Below are positions 50,528 through 58,422 of a DNA stretch of 64,000 nucleotides, in pieces (position 1 is the first letter of the stretch; each line of letters starts with the position of its first letter). The notes beneath the pieces were generated by a model. It saw nothing but the letters and a program-made list of their open reading frames with translations. It was not told the DNA's origin and did no database searches. The DNA is from Agromyces sp. CF514. GTDB lineage: Bacteria > Actinomycetota > Actinomycetes > Actinomycetales > Microbacteriaceae. Made by a program: the position numbers and the translations under genes. The stretch covers positions 992,001 to 1,056,000 of the forward strand of contig NZ_FOZD01000001.1 of assembly GCF_900113185.1 (NCBI RefSeq), written 5' to 3'.

Positions 50528-51523
50528 ATGTCAGTTCAGAGGCGTTTCACGAAGTTCCTCGGCCTGGCGGCCGTCGGCGCACTCACCGTCGGCCTCGCCG
50601 CGTGCTCGAGCGGCGGCGACAGCGGCGACAGCGCCGACGCGGGCGAGCTCACGACCGTCGGCTTCGTCGCCGTCGGCCCCGAGGGCGCCTGGCGCGAAGC
50701 CAACGAGAAGAACGTCCAGGAGACGTTCACCGAGGACGCCGGCTTCGAGCTGAAGTACGCGCCCGCCACCAACCTCGACCAGAAGTCGCAGATCGACGCG
50801 TTCACGTCGTTCGTCGACGAGGGCGTCGACGTGATCCTGCTCTCGGCCACCGAGGCCTCCGGCTGGGAGGACTCGCTCGAGCGTGCGCAGGAGGCCGAGA
50901 TCCCCGTGATCCTCCTCGACCGCGGCATCGACCCCGACGACCCCAGCCTCTACATCACCCGCATCGCGCCCGACAACGTCGAGGTCGCCAAGGAGGTCGG
51001 TGCCTGGGCCGTCGAGCAGTTCCCCGACGGCGGCAACTACATCACGCTCGAAGGCCCCGCGGGCGTCGGCGTCGTGAACGAGCGCAACGAGGGCTGGGAC
51101 GCGTCGGTCGACGGCTCCGGCCTCGTCGAGGTCGCCGCGCAGACCGCGAACTGGTCGGCCGAAGAGGGCAAGTCGGTCACCGAGACACTGCTCAAGGCGA
51201 ACGGCAACGACATCCAGCTCATCTTCGCGCAGAACGACGAGATGGGCCTCGGCGCCGCACAGGCCGTCGAAGAGGCGGGCCTGAAGCCTGGCGTCGACGT
51301 CAAGATCGCGACGATCGACGGCACGCTCTCCGCCATGGAGGCGCTCGCCGCCGGCCAGCTCAGCTACGTGCACGAGTACAACCCGCTGTTCGGCGAGACC
51401 GCCCTCGACGTCGTCAACAAGACGCTCGCCGGCGAGTCGGTCGACTCGTACATCATCGTGCCGAGCGAGGCGTTCGACTCGCCCGAGGCCGCACAGGCCG
51501 TGCTCGCCGACCGCAAGTACTGA
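50528..51523 (+). CDS. ytfQ: Sugar-binding lipoprotein, YtfQ/RbsB-like
   Basis: This 331-residue substrate-binding lipoprotein has lipobox LAAC with Cys26 and a Gly/Ser/Asp linker, then a type I periplasmic-binding fold (VGFVAVGPEGAWREANEKNVQETF at the N-lobe; IPVILLDRGID; IFAQNDEMGLGAAQAVEEAG; the YVHEYNP end). This matches YtfQ-type furanose binders more than RbsB or XylF. With GH43 and GH127 neighbours, L-arabinofuranose or a short arabinofuranoside is the likely ligand (inference). The leader holds the operator pair; AGGAGG lies before the ATG. A strong hairpin follows the gene. Confidence 0.9.
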   Translation: MSVQRRFTKFLGLAAVGALTVGLAACSSGGDSGDSADAGELTTVGFVAVGPEGAWREANEKNVQETFTEDAGFELKYAPATNLDQKSQIDAFTSFVDEGVDVILLSATEASGWEDSLERAQEAEIPVILLDRGIDPDDPSLYITRIAPDNVEVAKEVGAWAVEQFPDGGNYITLEGPAGVGVVNERNEGWDASVDGSGLVEVAAQTANWSAEEGKSVTETLLKANGNDIQLIFAQNDEMGLGAAQAVEEAGLKPGVDVKIATIDGTLSAMEALAAGQLSYVHEYNPLFGETALDVVNKTLAGESVDSYIIVPSEAFDSPEAAQAVLADRKY

Positions 51524-51564
51524 TCGGCTGAACACGCCGCCGATCGCGGCGTGCGACGCACACG

Positions 51565-51596
51565 GTGCGGGGTCCGCTCCTCGAGCGGCCCCGCAC
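51565..51596 (+). terminator. Intercistronic hairpin after the binding-protein gene
   Basis: GTGCGGGG and CCGCTC pair with GAGCGG and CCCCGCAC around a CTC loop, with one bulged T: 14 pairs in all. It lies 42 nt after the binding-protein stop and 57 nt before the ATPase gene. Such hairpins commonly let binding-protein mRNA accumulate above its membrane partners. Confidence 0.6.
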
Positions 51597-51652
51597 CGCT
51601 CCAATGAACGGCCGGCCGCCATGCCGCGGTCGAAGCACAGGATGCGAATGCC

Positions 51653-53299
51653 ATGACTGAATCACTGCCCATCGTGGAGATGCGCGACATCTCCATCGAG
51701 TTCCCGGGCGTCAAGGCGTTGGACGGGGTGGACTTCCGCCTCTTCCAGGGCGAGGTCCACGCGCTGATGGGCGAGAACGGCGCCGGCAAGTCGACGCTGA
51801 TCAAGGCGCTCACCGGGGTCTACAAGATCGACGGCGGCTCGATCGTGGTCGCGGGCCAGGAGCGGCAGTTCCACGGCACGCGCGACGCGCAGAGTGCCGG
51901 CGTCTCGACCGTGTACCAGGAGGTCAACCTGGTCACGAACCTCTCGATCGGCGAGAACGTCATGCTCGGCCACGAGATCCGCGGCGCCTTCGGCGTCAAC
52001 TGGCGCGCGACGCACGCCGCCGCCACCGAGGCGCTCGCCCGGCTCGGGCTCGAGCACCTCGACACCCACAAGCCCCTCTCGACGCTCTCGATCGCCATGC
52101 AGCAGCTCGTCGCGATCAGTCGCGCGATGGCGATCAAGGCGAAGGTGCTCATCCTCGACGAGCCGACCTCGAGCCTCGACGCGGCCGAGGTCGAGGGCCT
52201 CTTCCGCGTCATGCGCACGCTCCGCGACCAGGGCGTCGCGATCCTCTTCGTCTCGCACTTCCTCGATCAGATCTACGCCATCAGCGACCGCCTGACGATC
52301 CTGCGCAACGGCCGGTACGAGGGCGAGTACCTCACGCGCGACCTCGACCGCCACGCCCTCATCTCGAAGATGATCGGGAAGGACCTCGGGGCGCTCTCGT
52401 CGCTCGGCGGCAACCGCCGCGTCGACGACCGGGACTACGCCGCCGAGGAGCCCTTGCTCGCGGCGAAGGGCCTCGGCCGCCGGGGCTCGATCGAGCCCAC
52501 CGACCTCGACATCCACCGCGGCGAGGTGGTCGGCTTCGCCGGCCTGCTCGGCTCCGGCCGCACCGAGCTCGCCCGCCTGCTCTACGGCGCCGACCGCGCC
52601 GATGCGGGCGAGGTCGTGCTGCACGGCAAGCGCGTCGACCTCAAGAACCCCGCGGACGGCCTCGAGAAGCGCATCGCCTTCTCGACCGAGAACCGCCGCG
52701 ACGAGGGCATCATCGCCGACCTCACGGTGCGCGAGAACATGATCCTCGCGATGCAGGCCGAGCGCGGTTGGGCCAAGCCCATCCCGCGCAAGGAGCAGGA
52801 CGAGCTCGTCGAGAAGTACATCACCGCCCTGAACGTGCGGCCCGCCGACCCGAACCGGCTCATCAAGAACCTCTCGGGTGGAAACCAGCAGAAGGTGCTG
52901 CTCGGCCGCTGGCTCGCGACGAACCCCGAGCTGCTGATCCTCGACGAGCCGACCCGCGGCATCGACGTCGGCGCGAAGGCCGAGATCCAGGAGGCCGTCG
53001 CCGAACTCGCCGAGAACGGCGTCTCGGTCGTCTTCATCTCGTCCGAACTCGAGGAGGTCGTGCGGCTGAGCGAGCGCATCGTCGTGCTGAAGGACCACCA
53101 GAAGATCGGCGAGATCGTCAACGGCCCCGAGATCACGGCCCAGCACATCGTCGACGTCATCGCGGCGCACGGTGTCGAGGCGGCTTCCGAGAGTGGCATC
53201 ATCGATGCCGAGACCCAGCACACGACCGAACCATCGCACCCGAGCGAGCCCCCGCACGCGAACGCCCACGCGTACGCTGCGACGGAGGAGGAATCATGA
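51653..53299 (+). CDS. ytfR: Sugar ABC transporter ATP-binding protein, YtfR-like
   Basis: This 548-residue double-NBD ATPase energises furanose import. NBD1 has Walker A GENGAGKS (40-47) and LILDEPTSSLDAAEV. NBD2 has GLLGSGRTELAR (degenerate P-loop), LSGGNQQKVLLGRWLA and LILDEPTRGIDVGAK. The last ~40 residues (SESGIIDAETQHTTEP onward, His/Pro/Glu-rich) extend beyond the family and may be disordered. The start at 51653 gives MTESLPIVEMRDIS. The stop overlaps the first permease start (ATGA), fixing it to this transporter. Confidence 0.93.
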   Translation: MTESLPIVEMRDISIEFPGVKALDGVDFRLFQGEVHALMGENGAGKSTLIKALTGVYKIDGGSIVVAGQERQFHGTRDAQSAGVSTVYQEVNLVTNLSIGENVMLGHEIRGAFGVNWRATHAAATEALARLGLEHLDTHKPLSTLSIAMQQLVAISRAMAIKAKVLILDEPTSSLDAAEVEGLFRVMRTLRDQGVAILFVSHFLDQIYAISDRLTILRNGRYEGEYLTRDLDRHALISKMIGKDLGALSSLGGNRRVDDRDYAAEEPLLAAKGLGRRGSIEPTDLDIHRGEVVGFAGLLGSGRTELARLLYGADRADAGEVVLHGKRVDLKNPADGLEKRIAFSTENRRDEGIIADLTVRENMILAMQAERGWAKPIPRKEQDELVEKYITALNVRPADPNRLIKNLSGGNQQKVLLGRWLATNPELLILDEPTRGIDVGAKAEIQEAVAELAENGVSVVFISSELEEVVRLSERIVVLKDHQKIGEIVNGPEITAQHIVDVIAAHGVEAASESGIIDAETQHTTEPSHPSEPPHANAHAYAATEEES

Positions 53300-54381
53300 G
53301 CAACGCTGCTCGCACGACCTGGCTGCGCGAGCTCATCCGCAAGCCGTTCTTCTGGGGCGTGATCGCGATCTTCGCGCTGCTCGCCCTGAACGTCCTCAAG
53401 GACCCGAACTACCTCGCCATTACGGTCAACCCGGTCAACGGCAACCTCGTCGGCAACGTCATCGACATCCTTCGGGCATCGGCGCCGATCCTCATGATCG
53501 CCGTCGGCATGTCGCTCGTCATCGCCACAGGCGGCATCGACCTCTCGGTCGGCTCGGTCATGGCGGTCTCGGGCGCCGTCGCCATGGTGTTCATGAAGGA
53601 TGCCGGCCAGTCGGGTTCGGTCGGCGTCGCGCTCGGCGCGATCGGACTCGCCCTGCTGGTGAGCGCGATCCTCGGTGCGATCAACGGCATCCTGGTCGCC
53701 TACATCGGCCTCCAGCCGTTCATCAGCACGCTCATCATGATGCTCGCGGGCCGCGGCATCGCGAAGGTCATCACCGAGGGCCAGAACACGTCGGCCACGA
53801 ACGATCCGTTCCGCTGGATCGCGAACGGGTTCGTCATCGGACTGCCAGTGGTGTTCCTGATCGCGATCGCGATCGTGATCGTCGTCGGCCTCGTGGTGCG
53901 CCGCAGCGCACTCGGCCTCATGATCGAGGCGATCGGCATCAACCCGAAGGCGAGCCGCATGGCCGGCATCAAGCCGAGCGGACTGCTGCTCACGGTGTAC
54001 ATCCTGAGCGCCGTGCTCGCGGGCGTGGCCGGCATCATGTCGGTCGGCACCGTGATGACGGTCGACGTCTCTCGGACGGGCTACCAGATGGAGCTCGACG
54101 CGATCCTCGCGGTCGTCATCGGCGGCACGTCGCTCTCGGGCGGCAAGTTCTCGATCGGCGGTGCCGTCGTCGGCGCCCTGCTCATCGCGACCCTCGACAA
54201 GACCATCGTGTTCCTCGGCATCTCGTCGTCGGCGACGCCCGCCTTCAAGGCGATCGTCATCGTCGTGCTCTGCCTGCTGCAGTCCGAGCGGGTGCGGAGC
54301 TGGTTCGTCCAACGGCGCAAGCCACCGCTGCTGCGCACCGAGTCGATCCCCGCCCCGTCGAAGCAGGAGGTTTCCGCATGA
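53296..54381 (+). CDS. ytfT: Sugar ABC transporter permease, YtfT-like
   Basis: This 361-residue inner-membrane permease of the RbsC/YtfT family has about eight to ten hydrophobic helices starting near residue 20. The family motif GMSLVIATGGIDLSVGSVMA lies near 76, and GGTSLSGGKFSIGGAVVGALL near 276 matches the EAA-like coupling region. The first ATG overlaps the ATPase stop by 4 nt, and the stop overlaps the second permease start by 4 nt, so subunits are produced in register. It works as a heterodimer with the next gene product. Confidence 0.92.
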   Translation: MSNAARTTWLRELIRKPFFWGVIAIFALLALNVLKDPNYLAITVNPVNGNLVGNVIDILRASAPILMIAVGMSLVIATGGIDLSVGSVMAVSGAVAMVFMKDAGQSGSVGVALGAIGLALLVSAILGAINGILVAYIGLQPFISTLIMMLAGRGIAKVITEGQNTSATNDPFRWIANGFVIGLPVVFLIAIAIVIVVGLVVRRSALGLMIEAIGINPKASRMAGIKPSGLLLTVYILSAVLAGVAGIMSVGTVMTVDVSRTGYQMELDAILAVVIGGTSLSGGKFSIGGAVVGALLIATLDKTIVFLGISSSATPAFKAIVIVVLCLLQSERVRSWFVQRRKPPLLRTESIPAPSKQEVSA

Positions 54382-55433
54382 CCGTCGTGCAGACCCCCCA
54401 GGTCGACGCGCCCGCCCAGGAGTCCGGAGTCGCCAGGCTCGTGGCCCGGGTGAAGCGGGTCGTCGCGTCCAACCCGTCGGTGCTGCCCACCGTCGCCGCC
54501 ATCGTCATCTTCATCGCGATGGTGATCTACGGCGAGCTCGCCTACGGCCGCATCGTGCAGTACAACACCCTGTCGAACCTGCTGATCAACAACGCGCACC
54601 TCATCATCCTCGCGGTGGCGATGACCTTCGTGATCCTGACGGGCGGCATCGACCTCTCGGTCGGCTCGGTCATCGCGCTCTCGAGCGTCGCCGGCGTGAT
54701 GCTCGCGAACGCGGGCTGGAACCCATGGGTCGTGATCCTCCTGATGGTGCTCATCGGCACGTGCTCGGGCCTCGCCAGCGGCATCCTGATCCAGTACTTC
54801 AACGTGCAGCCGTTCATCGCCACCCTGGCGATGATGTTCCTCGGCCGCGGCCTGGCCTCGCTGCTCAGCACCCAGCCCGAGCGCCTCGCCGACGATTCGC
54901 CGATCCTCTGGCTCGGCGAGCAGTTCAAGCTGATCGACGGGCCGAAGGTCAACGACGTCGTCATCACGCCCGGCGTGATCATCGCCCTGCTCGTGGTGCT
55001 CGTCGCGTTCTTCGTGCTGCACCGCACCCGCACCGGTCGCACGGTGTACGCGATCGGCGGCTCCGAGAGCTCGTCGGCGCTCATGGGCCTGGCGGTGCCG
55101 CGCACCAAGGTGCTCGTGTACGTCATCAGCGGCACGCTCTCGGGCATCGCCGCAGTGGTCTACACCTCGCGCCTCGGCATCGCGCAGAACATCACCGGCA
55201 TCGGCTGGGAGCTCGACGCCATCGCCGCGACCGTGATCGGCGGCACGCTGCTCACGGGCGGATACGGCTACGTGCTGGGTTCCGTCGTCGGCGCGCTGGT
55301 GCTCGGCCTGATGAACGTCCTCATCACGCGCGACGGCGGCATCCCGCCGGAGATGACGACCATCATCACCGGCGGCATCCTGCTCGTGTTCGTGCTGCTG
55401 CAGCGCGCGGTCACGTCGAAGCGGCACACGTAG
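54378..55433 (+). CDS. yjfF: Sugar ABC transporter permease, YjfF-like
   Basis: This 351-residue second permease of the furanose transporter has the RbsC-family motif AMTFVILTGGIDLSVGSVIA near residue 82, QPFIATLAMMFLGRGLA in the middle, and IGGTLLTGGYGYVLGSVVGAL near 275. The pairing of two distinct permeases after one ATPase is the YtfQ-R-T-YjfF arrangement of galactofuranose/arabinofuranose importers. It overlaps the preceding gene by 4 nt. It ends the transporter operon; no convincing terminator was found in the 135-bp gap that follows. Confidence 0.92.
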   Translation: MTVVQTPQVDAPAQESGVARLVARVKRVVASNPSVLPTVAAIVIFIAMVIYGELAYGRIVQYNTLSNLLINNAHLIILAVAMTFVILTGGIDLSVGSVIALSSVAGVMLANAGWNPWVVILLMVLIGTCSGLASGILIQYFNVQPFIATLAMMFLGRGLASLLSTQPERLADDSPILWLGEQFKLIDGPKVNDVVITPGVIIALLVVLVAFFVLHRTRTGRTVYAIGGSESSSALMGLAVPRTKVLVYVISGTLSGIAAVVYTSRLGIAQNITGIGWELDAIAATVIGGTLLTGGYGYVLGSVVGALVLGLMNVLITRDGGIPPEMTTIITGGILLVFVLLQRAVTSKRHT

Positions 55434-55556
55434 CGCCCCGGTCGGGTCACGACGCCGATCACGGTGGAGCGAGGGCCGGATGCCGCGTACCGTGCCGCAT
55501 CACCGACGTCGTCCGCGGCGCGCCGCGTCGTGGTGGTCGCGGCAGCCCGCGAGGGC

Positions 55557-55562
55557 TAGCGT
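55557..55562 (+). promoter_or_regulatory. -10 box of the FAD oxidoreductase operon, leaderless
   Basis: TAGCGT ends 6 nt before the GTG at 55569, with no ribosome-binding site between them. Confidence 0.5.
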
Positions 55563-55568
55563 GGTCGC

Positions 55569-56993
55569 GTGTCCGCTGCTGCGACCGACGCACGCACCGC
55601 CCACGACGCAGGCGTCGAGCGCCTGCTCGCGAGCTATCGGGCCGTGCCCGCCGGCTCGACGGTGCGACTGGCCAAGCGCACGTCGAACCTCTTCAGGACC
55701 CGGGCGAAGGCGGATGCCGCGAGGCTCGACACGTCCGGACTGACCCACGTCATCTCGGTCGACCGCGATGCGCGCACGGCCGACGTCGCCGGCATGTGCA
55801 CCTACGAGGACCTCGTCGCGGCGACGCTGCCGTTCGGACTCGTGCCGCTCGTCGTGCCGCAGCTGAAGACGATCACGCTCGGCGGCGCGGTGACGGGCCT
55901 CGGCATCGAGTCGACGTCGTTCCGCAACGGACTGCCGCACGAGTCGGTGCTCGAGATGGACATCCTCACCGGCGCGGGCGAGGTGGTCACGGCGACCCGC
56001 AGCGAGCACGCCGACCTGTTCCGCGCCTTCCCGAACTCCTACGGCACGCTCGGATACGCCGTGCGGCTGCGCATCGAGCTCGAGCCCGTGCTGCCCTTCG
56101 TCGCGCTCACGCACGTGCGCTTCCACGACCTCGCCGATCTGGTGGCGACCATGGATCGCATCGTCGAGACCGGCAGATTCGACACAGGCACGTTCGAGAC
56201 CGGCACCTCCGAGACCGGCGCCTCCGAGGGCCTGCGCGTCGACTTCCTCGACGGCGTCGTGTTCGGCGCCGACGAGGGCTACCTGTGCCTCGGCACGCAG
56301 ACCGCGGAGGCCGGCCCGGTCGCCGACTACACCGGTCGACGGATCTACTACCGTTCGATCCAGCACGCCGACGGGGTCGCGCACGACCGGCTCACGACGC
56401 ACGACTACCTCTGGCGGTGGGACGCCGACTGGTTCTGGTGCTCGCAGGCGTTCGGTGCGCAGCATCCGCTCGCCCGACGCCTCTGGCCCAGGCGGCTGCT
56501 GCGCAGCAGCTTCTACGGCAGGCTCATGCGCCTCGAACGCCGGTTCGACCTCGGCGACCGCCTCGAGCGGCTGCACGGCCGACCGGCGCGCGAACGCGTC
56601 ATCCAGGACGTCGAGGTGCCGATCGACCGGTGCGTCGAGTTCCTCGACTGGTTCCTCGAGCGGGTGCCGATCGAGCCGATCTGGCTGTGCCCGCTGCGGC
56701 TCCGCGACGAGGCCGGCTGGCCGTTGTACCCGCTCGGCAAGGGCCGCACGTACGTCAATGTCGGCTTCTGGTCGACCGTGCCGGTGGGCGCCACCGAGGG
56801 CGAGACGAACCGCCTGATCGAGCGCGAGGTCGGTGCGCTCGACGGGCACAAGTCGCTCTACTCGGACTCGTTCTACGCACGCGAGGAGTTCGACGCGCTC
56901 TACGGCGGCGAACCGTACCTGGCCGCGAAACGACGGTACGACCCGGACTCCCGACTCCTCGACCTCTACGCGAAGGCGGTACGACGACGATGA
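55569..56993 (+). CDS. FAD-binding oxidoreductase paired with a fatty-acyl methyltransferase (TmsA/BfaA-like)
   Basis: This 474-residue flavoprotein has an N-terminal PCMH-type FAD domain (RLDTSGLTHVISVDRDARTADVAGMCTYEDLV by position ~52-84; TLGGAVTGLGIESTSF is the FAD-binding core) and a C-terminal substrate domain. This kind of oxidase next to a cyclopropane-fatty-acid-synthase homologue is the layout of tmsA-tmsB (bfaA-bfaB), which make 10-methyl branched fatty acids in other actinobacteria, the flavoprotein reducing the methylene intermediate. Whether that product is made here is inference. A short tandem repeat (DTGT/ETGT/ETGA units) interrupts the middle. The stop overlaps the methyltransferase start (ATGA). 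Confidence 0.82.
   Translation: MSAAATDARTAHDAGVERLLASYRAVPAGSTVRLAKRTSNLFRTRAKADAARLDTSGLTHVISVDRDARTADVAGMCTYEDLVAATLPFGLVPLVVPQLKTITLGGAVTGLGIESTSFRNGLPHESVLEMDILTGAGEVVTATRSEHADLFRAFPNSYGTLGYAVRLRIELEPVLPFVALTHVRFHDLADLVATMDRIVETGRFDTGTFETGTSETGASEGLRVDFLDGVVFGADEGYLCLGTQTAEAGPVADYTGRRIYYRSIQHADGVAHDRLTTHDYLWRWDADWFWCSQAFGAQHPLARRLWPRRLLRSSFYGRLMRLERRFDLGDRLERLHGRPARERVIQDVEVPIDRCVEFLDWFLERVPIEPIWLCPLRLRDEAGWPLYPLGKGRTYVNVGFWSTVPVGATEGETNRLIEREVGALDGHKSLYSDSFYAREEFDALYGGEPYLAAKRRYDPDSRLLDLYAKAVRRR
56178..56222 (+). repeat. Three 15-bp tandem units inside the FAD oxidoreductase gene
   Basis: Units at 56178-56192, 56193-56207 and 56208-56222 encode FDTGT, FETGT and SETGA. A degenerate copy (VETGR) precedes them. 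They look like a slippage-derived insertion in a surface loop. Confidence 0.7.
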
Positions 56994-58354
56994 CGACGAC
57001 CAAGGGCCCGACGGCCGACACCGCGGGCGCGCACGAACAGGCAGGGCGAGCGGATGCCGCGGGCGAGCCGCACGACCCCGGAAGGCTCTCGCTCGCCGAG
57101 ATCCTCGAGATCTTCGCGGGCGGCCGCCTGCCGCTGCGGTTCACGGCCTACGACGGGAGCTCGGCCGGGCCGGCGGACGCCGCACTCGGGATCGAACTGC
57201 TGACGCCGCGCGGCACGACCTACCTCGCGACCGGGCGCGGCGACCTGGGCCTCGCCCGCGCATACATCGCCGGGGACCTCGACGTGCACGGCGTGCACCC
57301 GGGCGACCCATACGAACTGCTGGCCGCGCTGGCCGACGAGCTCGTCTTCAAGCTGCCGCCTCCGCGGGTGGTGGCGCAGGTCGTCCGTTCGATCGGCGTG
57401 GAGCACCTGCGCCCGATCGCACCGCCCCCGCAGGAGGTGCCGCCCAGGTGGCGGCGGGTCGCCGAGGGCCTCCGGCACAGCAGGTCGCGCGACGCCGAGG
57501 CGATCCACCACCACTACGACGTCTCGAACACGTTCTACGAGTGGGTGCTCGGCCCCTCGATGACCTACACCTGCGCGTGCTACCCGAGCCTCGACGCCTC
57601 GCTCGACGAGGCGCAGGAGAACAAGTACCGGCTCGTGTTCGAGAAGCTGCGGCTGAAGCCCGGCGATCGGCTGCTCGACGTCGGCTGCGGCTGGGGCGGC
57701 ATGGTGCGCTACGCGGCGCGGCGCGGCGTGCGCGCCCTCGGCGTGACGCTGTCCGAGGAGCAGACCGCGTGGGCGCGGCAGGCCATCGCCGACGAGGGGT
57801 TGGGCGAGCTCGCCGAGGTGCGCTACGGCGACTACCGCGACATCCGGGAGACCGGCTTCGACGCGGTCTCCTCGATCGGGCTGCTCGAGCACATCGGCGT
57901 GCGCAACTACGCGTCGTACTTCGATTTCCTGCAGTCGAGGCTGCGCAGCGGGGGCCTGCTGCTCAATCACTGCATCACGCGCCCCGACAACACCTCGCAG
58001 GCCTCGGCGCGCGGGTTCATCGACCGCTACGTGTTCCCCGACGGCGAGCTCACGGGCTCCGGCCGCATCATCCGCGAAGCCCAGGACGTCGGCTTCGAGG
58101 TGCTGCACGAGGAGAACCTGCGCGAGCACTACGCGCTCACCCTGCGCGACTGGTGCGCGAACCTCGTCGCCCACTGGGACGAGGCGGTCGCCGAGGTCGG
58201 CCTGCCCACCGCGAAGATCTGGGGGCTCTACATGGCGGGTTCGCGGCTCGCGTTCGAGACCGGCGGCATCCAGCTGCACCAGGTGCTCGCCGTGCGGCCT
58301 GACGAGCGCGGCGGCAACGGCGGGCTTCCGCTGCGGCCGTGGTGGTCGGCGTGA
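56990..58354 (+). CDS. Cyclopropane-fatty-acyl-phospholipid synthase-type SAM methyltransferase (TmsB/UfaA-like)
   Basis: This 454-residue SAM-dependent methyltransferase acts on unsaturated phospholipid acyl chains. A charged N-terminal extension (~1-35) is followed by a helical domain, then AIHHHYDVSNTFYEWVLG, the class signature, TYTCACYP, SAM motif I LLDVGCGWGG at 228-237, and SIGLLEHIGVRNY with the family active-site region. It overlaps the FAD oxidoreductase gene, so methylation and flavin reduction are probably sequential. It could alternatively make cyclopropane rings; the flavoprotein partner favours 10-methyl(ene) chemistry. Confidence 0.87.
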   Translation: MTTTKGPTADTAGAHEQAGRADAAGEPHDPGRLSLAEILEIFAGGRLPLRFTAYDGSSAGPADAALGIELLTPRGTTYLATGRGDLGLARAYIAGDLDVHGVHPGDPYELLAALADELVFKLPPPRVVAQVVRSIGVEHLRPIAPPPQEVPPRWRRVAEGLRHSRSRDAEAIHHHYDVSNTFYEWVLGPSMTYTCACYPSLDASLDEAQENKYRLVFEKLRLKPGDRLLDVGCGWGGMVRYAARRGVRALGVTLSEEQTAWARQAIADEGLGELAEVRYGDYRDIRETGFDAVSSIGLLEHIGVRNYASYFDFLQSRLRSGGLLLNHCITRPDNTSQASARGFIDRYVFPDGELTGSGRIIREAQDVGFEVLHEENLREHYALTLRDWCANLVAHWDEAVAEVGLPTAKIWGLYMAGSRLAFETGGIQLHQVLAVRPDERGGNGGLPLRPWWSA

Positions 58355-58374
58355 ACCGAGGCCGCTGACGGGCT

Positions 58375-58396
58375 CCCCGACCATGGCGGTTCGGGG
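58375..58396 (+). terminator. Hairpin after the methyltransferase gene
   Basis: CCCCG and ACC pair with GGT and CGGGG (one bulged T) around a 5-nt loop, 20 nt after the stop. Confidence 0.45.
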
Positions 58397-58406
58397 CTCG
58401 CGCGCG

Positions 58407-58412
58407 TAGCCT
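58407..58412 (+). promoter_or_regulatory. -10 box of the lipoprotein gene
   Basis: TAGCCT ends 10 nt before the ATG at 58423 with no ribosome-binding site, so the leader would be only a few nucleotides. Confidence 0.4.
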
Positions 58413-58422
58413 TGATCGCGTC

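Noticed and set aside
55514-55527. CGCGGCGCGCCGCG palindrome after the transporter operon as a terminator
   Set aside because: Loop-free GC palindrome 80 nt after the stop; chance occurrence likely in this composition.
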